NCBI GenBank assembly: GCA_043228905.1
Contig: JBHGNT010000005.1
Location: 3,720,001 to 3,784,000, forward strand
Origin: Azolla caroliniana
Taxonomy: Eukaryota > Polypodiophyta
Length of the DNA stretch: 64,000 bases
Direction: 5' to 3'
Position 1 is the first letter of the stretch; every line of letters starts with the position of its first letter. The translations under genes were made by a program, and so were the position numbers. This document shows, one piece after another, positions 25,328 to 36,840 of this stretch. The notes under the pieces were generated by a model. The model searched no databases, had not been told where the DNA came from, and saw only the letters and a program-made list of their open reading frames with translations.

Positions 25328-27394
25328 ATGGAGGAACTTGCTAATGACACTGCAAGGTTTGAACTTAGGAGTGAAGAAAGTATCCAGCGTAGTCATTTTG
25401 CTTCTATATCACTAGGAAGAAGGCAAAGACCTAATTTCTGTTTTGCACGGATTTCTTCTATTCAGTAAGTGAGCCATGGATCACATCTCTACTGTGTTTG
25501 TGGTGGGAATGTTTTATAGCATAAGAAATCATTGCAAATGTTGAATTGGATCATGAGAAGATATTATATTTGTATTTAAATCCACACATTTCCAACATAC
25601 TTTAACTACCATTTAGTGTTATACATTTCCATCATTTGATATGCAACAAGATGAATGATGAGGTGTCAGGGTAATAGCACAGATTTCTAAAACACAAAGG
25701 GTAAGGTTATGAAGCCCAAAAACATTACTCAAAAACAGGTCAATGTTTCCAAATTGGACAATACTTCGCTTATTTCTCTGTGTAAATTCTTATTTTATCT
25801 TAAAATTGTCTGATTCTTTAAAAAAACTTAGCTATAAAAATAGCTAAAAGCTTCCAAAATCCTCGAAAAAAATTAACTATTATCTCCCAATCATTATAGA
25901 ACAGAATTAACGACTGACAAAGTATGTGCAGATCCTAAAACTTTGAAGTCTCACAGTTTCACTTTGCACTCGGATAGGCAAACAATTCCTTCATCAACAA
26001 GAAAACAACAGGATTATAGAGTTCATAAGGTGAGGGGCGATGGTCGATGCATGTTCCGTGCACTGGTAAGTGTAAATCTTTAGTTTGTTGATGTTTCTAC
26101 AAGTGGCTAGTGTGCCACGCTATCTTTTATATTGATGTTTCTTCAAATGTCAGGCACTAGGCATGGCTGTTAACGATGGCATTGATTTGAATCCCTGTGA
26201 AGAAACAATCCAAGCAGGTTGGTTGTTTACAGCTTAAATTTTTACGTATTTTGACAAAATATCAGCAAAACTGTCTCTTTTGGAAATCAGTTCAAGTGAT
26301 TGTGACTTTGGTTGATTTTTATTTCAAAACAATCGGTTTGGTGGGAGAGAGAGGAATATCATTGATGATTGCATTTGACAAACATTAGCCCTGGCCCCTT
26401 TTGCAATTTATACTGGCTATTTACGTATGCGCTTATGAGGTTTAGCTCCCTTTTCACAAGTATTATTCATCACAAGCCGTATCAACGTAAAAGTTTGGTT
26501 ACAGAACATTGTAAGGCTTTACAGGCCTACATTTGTCTTTAGGTTTCCCTTTTCTACTTGTGCCTCCTGCAGGAATGTTTCTTATTATTATTTTTCACTT
26601 CCAGATGAGCTCCGCATTTCTGTTGAGGAAGCTATTTGCTTTGACAAAAAGGAGCAACGAAAGTACGAAGAGGCCTTGATTGCTATACAAATTGAAGAAC
26701 CTGTAAATCGGTGTGCATTTTGGCATTAATTGGGCAGCTTGTAGAAATTTTGGCATTAACAAAAGATTGAAGACACTTTGATTGCCATAAAGATTGAAGA
26801 ACCGTAAATCTTTGAGAGTTTTGGTATTAACTTGAGAATCCATCAAAATTTAGACTTGTTACTTTGTTTTCCGATACTGGCTGAATCAGGTATTGTGGAA
26901 GAATCAAGCATCCAGATTTTTGGGGTGGGGAACCAGAACTTCTGGTAACACTTTTTATTAAAAACTTTCAAGTATTTTCACAAGAAGTTTTACACATTTT
27001 CCCTGTAGGATTTCCCACATTTTAGTTAGCATATATCTTCATATTGTAGCTCATAACATTGTGTCACATATTTTCTAATTCATTAACCCGGACATATGCT
27101 GTAGATCTTGTCCCGGATGTATGAGCAACCAATTATTGTGTACATTCCTGAACGTGAGGTAATCATAATTGTGTTCAAATGGGCATTGAGCAGTTGATGC
27201 ATGCAAAGCTTTGGTATTTCTTTAAAATTGCACATTTTATGCAGGCAAAGAGTTCAAGCAGTCCATGGAATACAGGTTATGTTCCAATAGCTGAGTATGG
27301 TTCAGAATATTTGAAATCCAGAAAAGAGCAAGAGGCTTGCAAGCCAGTCAGGTTGCTTTACAGCGATGGCAATCACTACGATCTTCTTGTGTAA
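25328..27394 (+). CDS. OTU3: OTU-domain deubiquitinase, OTU3-like
   Basis: Seven exons in phase give 243 residues: 25328-25464, 25900-26065, 26154-26217, 26605-26710, 26890-26944, 27105-27158, 27245-27394. The OTU cysteine protease signature is complete: GDGRCMFRAL with Asp93 and the nucleophile Cys96, and DGNHYDLLV at the C-terminus with catalytic His238. Between them the plant OTU3 blocks ADELR, RKYEEALIAIQ, RIKHPDFWGGEPELL and PIIVYIPE are present. Such enzymes cleave ubiquitin chains. The chosen Met opens MEELANDTARFEL, which fits the family's N-terminal region. It follows a TTTCAG acceptor, so an extra 5' exon, coding or not, is possible. Intron 4 contains a partial copy of the preceding exon's 3' end. 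Confidence 0.9.
26667..26832 (+). repeat. partial duplication of OTU3 exon 4 end
   Basis: The last ~44 bases of exon 4 and the start of intron 4 (26667-26733) are repeated with mismatches at 26769-26832, about 102 bp downstream. The intronic copy has lost one base, so its frame is broken, and it lacks the GT donor. Confidence 0.75.
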
Positions 27395-29581
27395 ATACAC
27401 ATACTCTTAGTTCACTGTGATGGGTGTGTGGTACAAGCATGTGTGTAGCTCATATGTCATCAATATTTCTATGAAAACTGTGCAATTCAGTCAGAGAAAA
27501 AACGCAGAACATCATGGACTTCCCAGATAAAAATGGTTGGGTACTTCAATAGGTTATGAAACCCTAATAGAAAAAGCAAGTTGGGCAGTCTTCAAAATTT
27601 CACAATATTTAGCAGTGAAAATAACTTGTAATTTCTTATCTTATTGTAAAATTGGGCGAATCTTTCAAAATCTGGTTATAAAAATAGCCAAAAGAATCTT
27701 GAAAGCATCACTGATATTCTAGTCATAAGACAGCTTTTGAGGATTTTTTGGGTGATTCAAATACTTCTCAATCAAAAAGTTGTTATTTTCCTAGGAATTG
27801 CAATTGTGTACTGAAATCTGGCTTGGGTACATGTGGTAAGGGTTGTGAATAATTTCTATCTGTAACGCCATTCAAAGTATCATATTGGTTACCATCTGGA
27901 AACTGAGGTTTAATGTAAGAAAACATGATTATGAGTGTCTTAAATTTCTGATCTCATTAACTTCTATATATGATAACCTAAATATATAGCAAATCTAATT
28001 AGAGGTTCATATTCTATAAACTACTTAATCCAAATAGCAAAGACTAAAGAATATTGGTCTGTTGTGTGTCAAACTTTGAAAATTCATCTACAGCTTCACG
28101 TTGTACAAATGATAAAGTTTGTGTCAGCAAATAAAGCAAAAATAAAGTAGGGTCATCTTATAAAGGCACTAGCAAACTTGATAATGATTATTTATTAACT
28201 ACACTATTATTTGTACTGGTCTCACTTCAGTATAGGGATGATTGATGAACATTCTCAATGATATTAAAGAGTATAGGTACAATACCAATGAAGTTTTGAA
28301 GTTCTGTAAACAGCTAAACTAATATATATCAAGTGGAGATTTCTCAGATGAACAGTAAAAGCAAAGTTCTGTACAAAAAGCGACCCAGTAATAAGAGCAA
28401 AATCCTCCTTAATGTTAAATAAAGAATTCGGAAACCAAAAGAGTTAGGTGAGAACAGCTTGTTAATGGAATTATGATACAAAGAGAGCACACTAAATACA
28501 CTAAATGATCAATGTGTCCTTTAAGCTCCTATTGGAATTAAGCAAAAGTCACAACTCTACAATTCTTTCACTTCTGGTAGAGGCAGAGAAAGATTATGCA
28601 CGTTCTTCATTCTTGCTTTTGTGTTTTACATGTCTCGTGCTAGGTGATCTCTGAACCTCTTAAGATCATACTTTGGGAGTGCAGATATCATTACAACTCA
28701 AGCACCATAAAACAAGGCGAGCATGATACGCTCTCAGAAATTATTTTAGAGATTTAACACAGCTCACTATATGCCTGAGATCCATGATAGCGGCTCGTGG
28801 CGACTCTCCGGAAGAGAGCTGTTACCCTGTTTGCGAGCGCTTTACAGAAGGTGCCCGGAGACCTGGAAATGTGGCTGGCCAGGCGTGGAGTAAGATCTGC
28901 TGTGAGGATCATGCAGTCCCTTCCGCCAAATCATTCAGCGTGTTCAGCCATTCGCATGGTCCTTCAGTGGGAGTTAGGCAGGTGCTATGGGCTTCTAACT
29001 TCCAGCTCTGCGCCCCTTAGGAAAAGGACAATTCACATCAGTGGAAATTTCATGAAAACTTTCATTAAGTGGAACAAACATGCCCATGACCACTTCCTCG
29101 GGTTACTTGGTTAGAGTAAACCTTGGGAATCTCGACCAAAAGACTGTTAGGTTTCTTACCTTAAATATAATCCTCCTTATCCTCTTAAGTTTGGATGCCC
29201 CTGCACATGCGACCATGCTTCTTAGATGTCACTTTGTATCACAAAGTACATTGAAGTCCATAGGAACAAAGAAATAAAATTCTTATCCATGCCTATGATT
29301 TTCAGAGTCACTCTTGCTGTGAAGAGAATCCTATCGAGCATGCATCTTCTGTCCTTCACTGGCAATTCTGTTCACCAAGATATAATCATTTCAAAGCTCC
29401 AATCTATTATTGGTGAAACCTGTATAATAAACAGAATATATAGTGTCATTAAATGATGTGATAGAATTTGGGCAAAAGTAGAAGAATAAGTAAAACAATA
29501 TGTATAAGGATATATATATATATATATATATCCTAAATTTCTAAAAAAGGAGCATACAATTGAAGATTTTAAGACCATATC
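27395..29581. other. intergenic, no gene recognised
   Basis: AT-rich. A patch at about 28780-29110 is richer in G and C and carries overlapping short frames without recognisable similarity; it may be an old insertion. A 28-bp AT palindrome sits at 29507-29534, just past the stop codon of the - strand coiled-coil gene. Confidence 0.45.
29507..29534. repeat. (AT)n perfect palindrome
   Basis: AGGA(TA)nTCCT forms a perfect inverted repeat of 28 bp, able to form a cruciform or an RNA hairpin. It lies in the likely 3' UTR of the neighbouring - strand gene. Confidence 0.7.
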
Positions 29582-32500
29582 TTAGCCCTCATATTCCAGT
29601 TTAGGTTGATTCTTAGGCATGATTTGTTCTTCTGAATATGTCTGCCTCTTTAAGGGTCTTGTTTCCCAGACTCTCTCCTCTACGTAACGCTTTCCTTCAC
29701 ATGTATGGACATTTAATTCATTCAAATCTTCCATTCTTTTTGAAGAAATTTCTTCTAGCTTATTCGTCATCTTCTGGCTCTCATTGAGTTCCGATTCAAT
29801 TCTCAATAACTTTGCCTACAAATTCACCAAAGAACAGAAAGTTAAGGTTGCTCCATAGATGTAAGCACACATTCAAGTGAATATATATTCAAGGCTATCA
29901 GCAAAAGAAATCATTTTGGTTCCATGTTACAAATCAATCCCTCACAAAAACAGATTTAAAAAGAAGTTACCTTGTAAACATTTGCAAGTTTTAATAGTAT
30001 ATTTGATGAGAAAAATCTCAAAATAAAGTTAAAGATTAAAAAAACAAAAGCATAAATGAGAGTAAAATGGAAGAGAAGATGGATTAGCCACAGTATGAAA
30101 ATAAAATCTTTGAAGTGGATATTTAATTTAATTTCTTCACCCTCTGAGCTCTTACCATAAACAATGTTTTTTATACACGAAAAATGGGCAGTTTGGAGAT
30201 TAAATTTACCTTGCATTCTTCCTGTTTATTAAGAAGGAATTCATCCTCATCATTATTGCAAGAATCCTGATCAGGTTTGAGCTTTCTCAACACTTCCAGT
30301 ATTCTCTACAGGTAATGAAGGACCATCATTTTTACAATGTTGAAACTATCTACACAACTTTAAAAGGAGCAAGATTTATCTCCATCAACATACCTGCTGC
30401 TCTTCTAGCTGTTCTCGTAACTGATTAAGCTCAGCTAGCTGCTTCCCGAGACAGTGTAAATTTTAGATTTGGTGCAGTGTATTAGTGGCAATATTCAAAC
30501 AATTAAAATTTCAAGACACAAAGTACCTGAACAGACAAATCAGTATTAATGTCCTCTAGGCCTACCCGCACCTCTTTCATTTTCGTGATCTGACAACATC
30601 GACATCTTTCAAGTAAGAATTAATATAGGAATTCCTTTCGAAGAGAACTTGCATCCTATTTCATTATTGTTATCAAGCTTCACCAACAACTATGCACTTA
30701 CTAGAAGGAAAATAAATGAACTCATGTTTTCCTATGAAGATAAATAGCACAATACATATGTCAAACATCATCGCAAATCTATCCTAGCAGCGCTTTTTAC
30801 ATGGAACAACTGATAGAGATATTGGAATGCCCCAATATTTACTTTCCAGAAACTACTTTGTATTAACAATCCATGAAAGAATTCTAATGGAAACGAATAT
30901 AAACTGTAAGAATTGTTAAGTTACAGAGCTCTCAATCACTAAAATGCACAAGCATATTTCAATAACCTTAGATAATAATTATGAAGGATCTTTTTAACTG
31001 AAATGCTTCAGCCATGTTTAAGTACAACAAGATCAAGAATTAAGGCAAATAATCAAAATATGCAGACATCTATGTGCATACTGTCAACAATAGATTTTCT
31101 AATAATGTATTTTCTGCATTTACGAAATCTGTTCAACAATTGTAACAAAAAGTTTATTCATCTAAAAGATAAGCTATGAATCCTTCTTCACCTGTCTACT
31201 CATTGCTAGAGGGTCCTCCAATGCTCTCCTCTTAACTGATTCCATATCATCTTTGTCTTTGAGCAATGCTTCTTTGGCCAATTTCACCTCAGAAAAAGAA
31301 GCTTCCAACTCTTTTTCCATTTGATTGTATATCCTAAATTTTCCAGAAAGACTAAGACAAAAACATACAAAATGCAGTACAAAATTCTCATCCCTTCATT
31401 ACCTTTCATCAGCTCGCGCAACGCTTTCTAGTTCAGTACATATGCCCAAGAATGCTCTTTTCGAGTAATGAAGAGCACTCAACACCTGAAGCTCTTCAGA
31501 TCCATAAGGAAACCTGAGATGGTATGGAACCTCTGTTTCCTGGGACTCTTGTAACTCTCTCAATTGTCCACGAATATTCCTCCTCTGTCTTGGTCTGTAG
31601 AATTGTTCTTGAATGCTAGGGAGAGTCGTGTTTCTACAGAATTTGTCTGTACCTCCATTCCTATTCCAAGTCTTTGGAAATTGCTTCACCAGTAAATGTG
31701 ACATTTTTTCCATCTCAGAATGACTTCTCGCATTCAATGCAGACATGTTGTCTTTCTGTGAGATAGACTGTAAATGACCATCTCTCCTCTCCTGCCTCTC
31801 CTTAGATGAAAACTCCGAGGATTGAGGCAATGGATCCTCATATGATACCTGTTTCTGCACTGTCTGCCCTTCAACACTCATGGCGGATGTGTCAATGCTA
31901 TCACTCTGAAGGACTGGCTTCAGCAATTGATCTTCAATTGCTTTGACACTCAATGTAGACATTCTATCACTCTGAAGAGGAATCTGAAAGTGTTCCTGGT
32001 TGGATGATATCTTCTTATTTTTCTGTTCAACTTCCTTCTGCAATGTTTTTATTATCTGTTCTTTCATAGTATTCATTGGAAGGTTGTTCCCTGGCTTTGC
32101 ACTCAAAGAAGATACTTGATGTTGTTGAAGTGATGTTAGAGACTCCGCAGAATTTATGGGAAAAGCTTTCTCTGATGTTAACTGTGTGTTCTTTGGAGGA
32201 ATCAACAAACCCTCCTTCCAAGTCTCAGGATATTTCTTTACAGTTAAATCAGACATATTATTTCTCTCTATAGATTCTGCAAATGTACCTTGAGGAGGAG
32301 TGAATGTATCTCTATCTTCCGATGATAGAATATCTTCCTCCCTGCATAACTTCTTATTACCGTATATTGTACAAGACGTATTTCTTTGATTGGCTGCAAT
32401 CACAGACTCTCTCACTGATGAATCATTTTCTTCTCCCTGAGGCAGCTTTTTACCTGTGTCACCACTGCAAGAAATGTTTCTTGGAAGCACTGGTACTGTT

Positions 32501-33015
32501 CTTGTATCAACAGGTAAGAAAGATGCCAAAGCACCCCTCTGGCGAGGTCTGGAAGGAAGGTTTGGTACAAAGCGAGGTTTAGGGTTTCTGTAACACTCTC
32601 TCAGAGTGGGAGAGCCAGATCGAGAGAGCTGAGATCTCTCATATTGGTCCCTCTCAGGAGGGTGAGACCGATAGAACTGTGACTTGTCATTATGATCCCT
32701 CTCGATGTCTCTCTGGGGGGAGTGGGATGGGGAGAACTGAGACTTTTCAAAATGACCTCTCCCAGAAGATCGAGACCGGGGCAGCTGAGAACTCTCACAA
32801 TGTTCGCCCTTGGGAGAGAGAGATCGGTAGAGATGAGATATCATATTATCTCCCGAAGTGGACAGAGGCCGGCATAGCTGAGATCTCACGTGATGAACTC
32901 TATGAGGATCTTGTGAATTCGTCTGATCACTAGCTTTCATGTTAAGCTTCTCTTTCTTCCCTTCAAAGAAGTGAGACACAGGAATTTGTGTTCTTTCATG
33001 ACGTCTGGATTCCAT
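29582..33015 (-). CDS. unrecognised protein: 16-residue repeats plus coiled coil
   Basis: Six exons in phase give 730 residues: 33015-31403, 31333-31192, 30589-30527, 30438-30394, 30305-30210, 29815-29582. The large first exon (537 codons) is hydrophilic and probably disordered. Residues ~44-141 are six copies of a 16-residue Ser/Arg/His-rich unit with a core like SQLxRSxSP. Further on, a degenerate motif around MSxLxVK recurs four or five times, twice as a form ending in P-TW. From about residue 520 on the sequence is heptad-like and charged (IYNQMEKELEASFSEVKLAK, LAELNQLREQLEEQQ, LRIESELNESQKM), predicting a coiled coil. Exon 4 can start at either of two tandem acceptors (GAAGCAG), adding or dropping one Gln. 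A TTTTAG acceptor lies shortly before the Met, so the 5' UTR may be spliced. A cytoskeletal, centrosomal or ciliary role is conceivable but unproven. Confidence 0.75.
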
Positions 33016-33323
33016 TTTGAAAACCAGACAAGGTAAATCCTAAAACTTGTCAATGAGCTTAGGTCCTTTCCTTGAGCCTGCCTGCTTAAACCTCTACTTC
33101 TTCTTCCTTTCCTGCTACTTCAATATCCTTGTCGAGGTATCCATTAACTTCTTCTTCTTCTTCTTCTTCTCTTATTATTTATTGGTCCTTCTCAAGCTTT
33201 CCTGCATCAGTCTTTTTCTTCCTTCTTGCTACTTAGTTGATCGTTCTAACCCTTTCCCCGCTGTTATTCCTCTTCGTTTTCCTTCTACTACTTCTCATAC
33301 TTGTCAAGATTCCCGGTTAATAC

Positions 33324-33364
33324 GTCTTCTTCTTCTTCTTCTTCTTCTTCTTCTTCTTCTTCTT
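33324..33364. repeat. (TTC)n microsatellite
   Basis: About thirteen TTC units in the region upstream of the coiled-coil gene. Read on the - strand it is GAA repeat, probably promoter or 5' UTR. Confidence 0.9.
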
Positions 33365-33929
33365 TTACCTGTGCCCTGCTACGTATTTATTTATCTATAC
33401 GAGGGCTTACCGTTCGTTTCGACCTTTACTACCGCGAGCTTTCATGTCTAGCTACTCCCCGCTCCGAGTCTTCTTCTGATTCGTCGTCGTCTTCAAATCC
33501 TGCAGACACAGACAGAAGTAGGGATTGATTCCCAGCTTCTCTCGGAGATTGGGGAGGAAGAAGGGGATGTCGGGCGTTTAATCCGGCCACTTTTCATACT
33601 ACTCTCTTATACATACATATATGATATATGTATGTATGTATTATAATTTATCACGATCATTACATCTCTCTCTCTATTCAAATGTTTTCATGCTTCTTCT
33701 CTTACTTACTCTCTCTCTCTCTCTCGCGCGACTATACTTGAACATGATCTGTTCTTTAGTTCCGTACTTCTTGTGTGAGCAATTCTATGCTCAGGCAGAC
33801 AATGTCTGCACTACTCGCCCCATATCTCAGAAATAGAAAAACGATCTCCATCTCTAATTTTGGGTCAACTTTGTGTAAATTGTGCAACCACCCACTATCT
33901 AGGTGTCAAATAACATCGTGATAAGTCTT

Positions 33930-34760
33930 GCCATATTTTAGAAATGTAACTCCAAATCTAACAAGCAATCGGACATTGTATAAATCGATGAGTACTATTT
34001 TCCATTTGAACAATGCAAAAAAAAAAAGCAATTACCCGTTGCTAATCCACAACGCTTTAGAGCTAATTCCAAAGGCAATCCTCCAATCAAAACTCTCCAA
34101 ATGAAGACCGTGAAACGATTTGCCAAATTTTAAAAATGTAACTCCAAATCTACCAAGCAATCGGACATTGTATAAATCGATGAGTACTATTTTCAATTTG
34201 AACAATGCAAAAAAAAGCAATTACCCGTTGCTAATCCATGACGCTTTAGAGCTAATTCCAAAGGCAATCCTCCAATCAAAACTCTCCAAATGAAGACCTT
34301 TGTTACAAGTGGCAATTTATGATGCCAACTACGTTATAAGATCGGCCACCACCCATGATCAGATTTGTGTATTCTCCATTCTTCTTTAGCCTTAGATGAG
34401 AGCCATCCAAGAGACTCAACAAAGCAATGATACAAAAGATTAGTAGTCACTTGTAATAATGACGTTTGACCCTTTAAAGACCAATCAATCCACGGTTATT
34501 CTCCTGTTTGTAGAGGTAAGGGGCCTTGCATCAATGGATATATTTTGTAGTTGTTGCCAAATAAACCCATAATTAGGCGGAATGTGTAATAATTGTCGCA
34601 TTTCAACAAACTCCAAAATTCTTTGAGATGAAGCCTCAACTATATTTCCCACCTCTTTGACCCCCAAACGAAACAAACGATTAAATTGAGAGAGTAATCT
34701 CTCCTTTCTTGGCCAACATAATAACCGAGAAGACACAAGCAACTCTTTTTGCAAAGAATT
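33930..34760 (-). mobile_element. decayed LINE fragment: RT linker and duplicated zf-RVT domain
   Basis: Reading on the - strand, 34754-34485 gives a frame with VKEVGNIVEASSQRILEF and FVEMRQLLHIPP, resembling the linker after reverse transcriptase in plant LINEs. Downstream, 34300-34134 reads KVFIWRVLIGGLPL, then ALKRHGLATGNC and ENSTHRFIQCP, the layout of the zinc-binding domain (zf-RVT) at the end of LINE ORF2. The same ~170-190 bp occurs again at 34110-33942 with few differences (period 192 bp). Frames are interrupted by stops and shifted by an A-tract, so the element is dead. Confidence 0.7.
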
Positions 34761-35111
34761 ACAATATTATCTACTAGATAATGGTTTCCATACACATAAT
34801 AAAGAGTGCTTCTTGCCATGAGGTCTCTCTCTCTCTCTCTCTCGGGAAACAATGGGAGCGATAAACGTAACATATCAAAATCTGTGTGGGTTCTATTGTC
34901 CCCTAGCCCCCAAATGTTCAGGTTTACCTTGGCATATACAATGGATCGTATGGCAAGCTAAACCCCTCTAAGGTGGTGGTGTAGTACTAAATTAACAATG
35001 GTCGCCACAAAGCTTAGTCATGAAACTTGGCAAGACCATATTTCCTTTCAACCTACATACCTATTTGTTGCATTTCGTGCTCATAAATACCCATCGTTGA
35101 TGTTGTTGATA

Positions 35112-35112
<1 letters not shown>

Positions 35113-35159
<47 letters not shown>
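35113..35159. repeat. (TC)n microsatellite
   Basis: About 23 uninterrupted CT/TC dinucleotides. Confidence 0.95.
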
Positions 35160-35161
<2 letters not shown>

Positions 35162-36840
35162 AAAGGTTGCAAACACCTCACATACAATAAGAACTATTGA
35201 GAGACTACAAGCACATTGATTCACTATGAGTATCTTCAAAACTTTCACACAATAAAAACTACTCTCTTATGTGCTATTTAGACAACTTCTACATTGAAGT
35301 ACACATTTAATTGCAACTATGATAAACAGGCGTTAGAAATTCAAATGAACATAAATAGACATGCATATATATGTCATGCATACAACTACATCATAAATTT
35401 AGACTTTGCATGCATGTGTGTGTGTGTGTGTGCGCGCGTGCATATGTCTATTGTTGTGAATTCATAGCTAGTTCACCATAGAAACCAATGTTTAAAAGAT
35501 AACCAACAAATCAAAATAAGGAAGTTTCTTCCACTATCCACAATGGGTTACTATAGTTACATGACATTAATATGAACAAAGCATGATGTGAACACTGCTG
35601 CATGTATGACTCATATAAGAGTCAAGATATTCACAAAACTTTGTGCTTTTTCAAGGTTTATTCTTTAAAAATTATAACGTTCAATTATACAAACATTTTT
35701 GTACAACTTCCATTGCAAGGTAAGGATTAAAATGATACCATTGCCCTTTACAAGGATATTATAATAAACAAAGCAATAACTTCCACCAAAGTTTCCCTAA
35801 AACAAAAATGATCCCGGACCTTATGAATCTGCTCCGTATCTCCTTTTCCACAATTGGTGCATTTGAATTCAGAGTTATGGATAGAAGTTGCATTCCACAC
35901 TATGAAAGGTAGAAGCAATTGTATAATGCATGTCATGAGAGGCTTATAGATTCAACTATTCCAACTGCCCTTGTGAAAATTCAATCCACTACCAAGTTCA
36001 AGAGCATCATTAATGCACATTGACAATTTCAAATTCATAAGATAGAAAGTAGGGAATGTCTAGAAACCAATATGGCAGCACATTTTCATGTAAGTTTCAT
36101 ATTCCTATAAAATATTCAAGTTGAACCAGGTTCTCGACGCTTCAAAAAAACATGTTACACTCCGATGGTTAGATATACACTTACGAACAATGAATAGATA
36201 TCAAGCGTGGGTAGACCATTAATGCTGATTCGACCCTTCAACCCTTACCTTATTTTAAGGTATAATTATTCATATTGTACAAGAGGCTGTAGCAATTGCA
36301 GGGACACTTTTAAGCATCGACAACAAAGATACACATTTAGGTATCTACCTTGTCTTGGTATGAACCTGGATGCAATAACAGAGCCAAACGGATCTTGTAT
36401 CGCTCTATCCTCTCCTTTTGTTGATCCCGCAACCTTCAAAACGGCAAACCATGCTGACAATGAGCACAAGAAATGGTATTGCTATCGCAATGAAGATGTA
36501 AAAAACTCTTTTAAAGCCACATCTACCCAAAAGTACACCATGCTAAACTCCAGAGGAAACTGAATGGAATACATAAAAGCTTGTAACAATGCTGCATCTA
36601 CCCAAAACCCAAACATGCTACTACAGACACAACTAATAGTCATATTGAGGAGTCTTAAACACTGTTCATGTGAAAGTTCCCTCACTCCCTACAATGCGGG
36701 TCGCAATTTCTATAGAAGGAAGAGAATCTGATAGAAATAGATATATATCCTTCTAAAGTGCTGTAAATTTATTATATTTTCTCATGCATAGAATAAGGAG
36801 CTCAATCATGATCTTCACAGAAACATAGCATAATCCACGC

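Larger units (their letters stand above)
33016..36840. other. intergenic with microsatellites and LINE debris
   Basis: Contains TTC repeats (33324-33364), TC tracts, a decayed - strand LINE (33930-34760), a long (TC)n at 35113-35159, a GT repeat near 35407 and AT-rich DNA without recognised genes from 35.2 to 36.8 kb. Confidence 0.55.

Noticed and set aside
28784-29114. Overlapping frames in a GC-richer patch
   Set aside because: The two frames compete, neither resembles a known protein, and no splice partners were found. Mentioned only as a compositional oddity.
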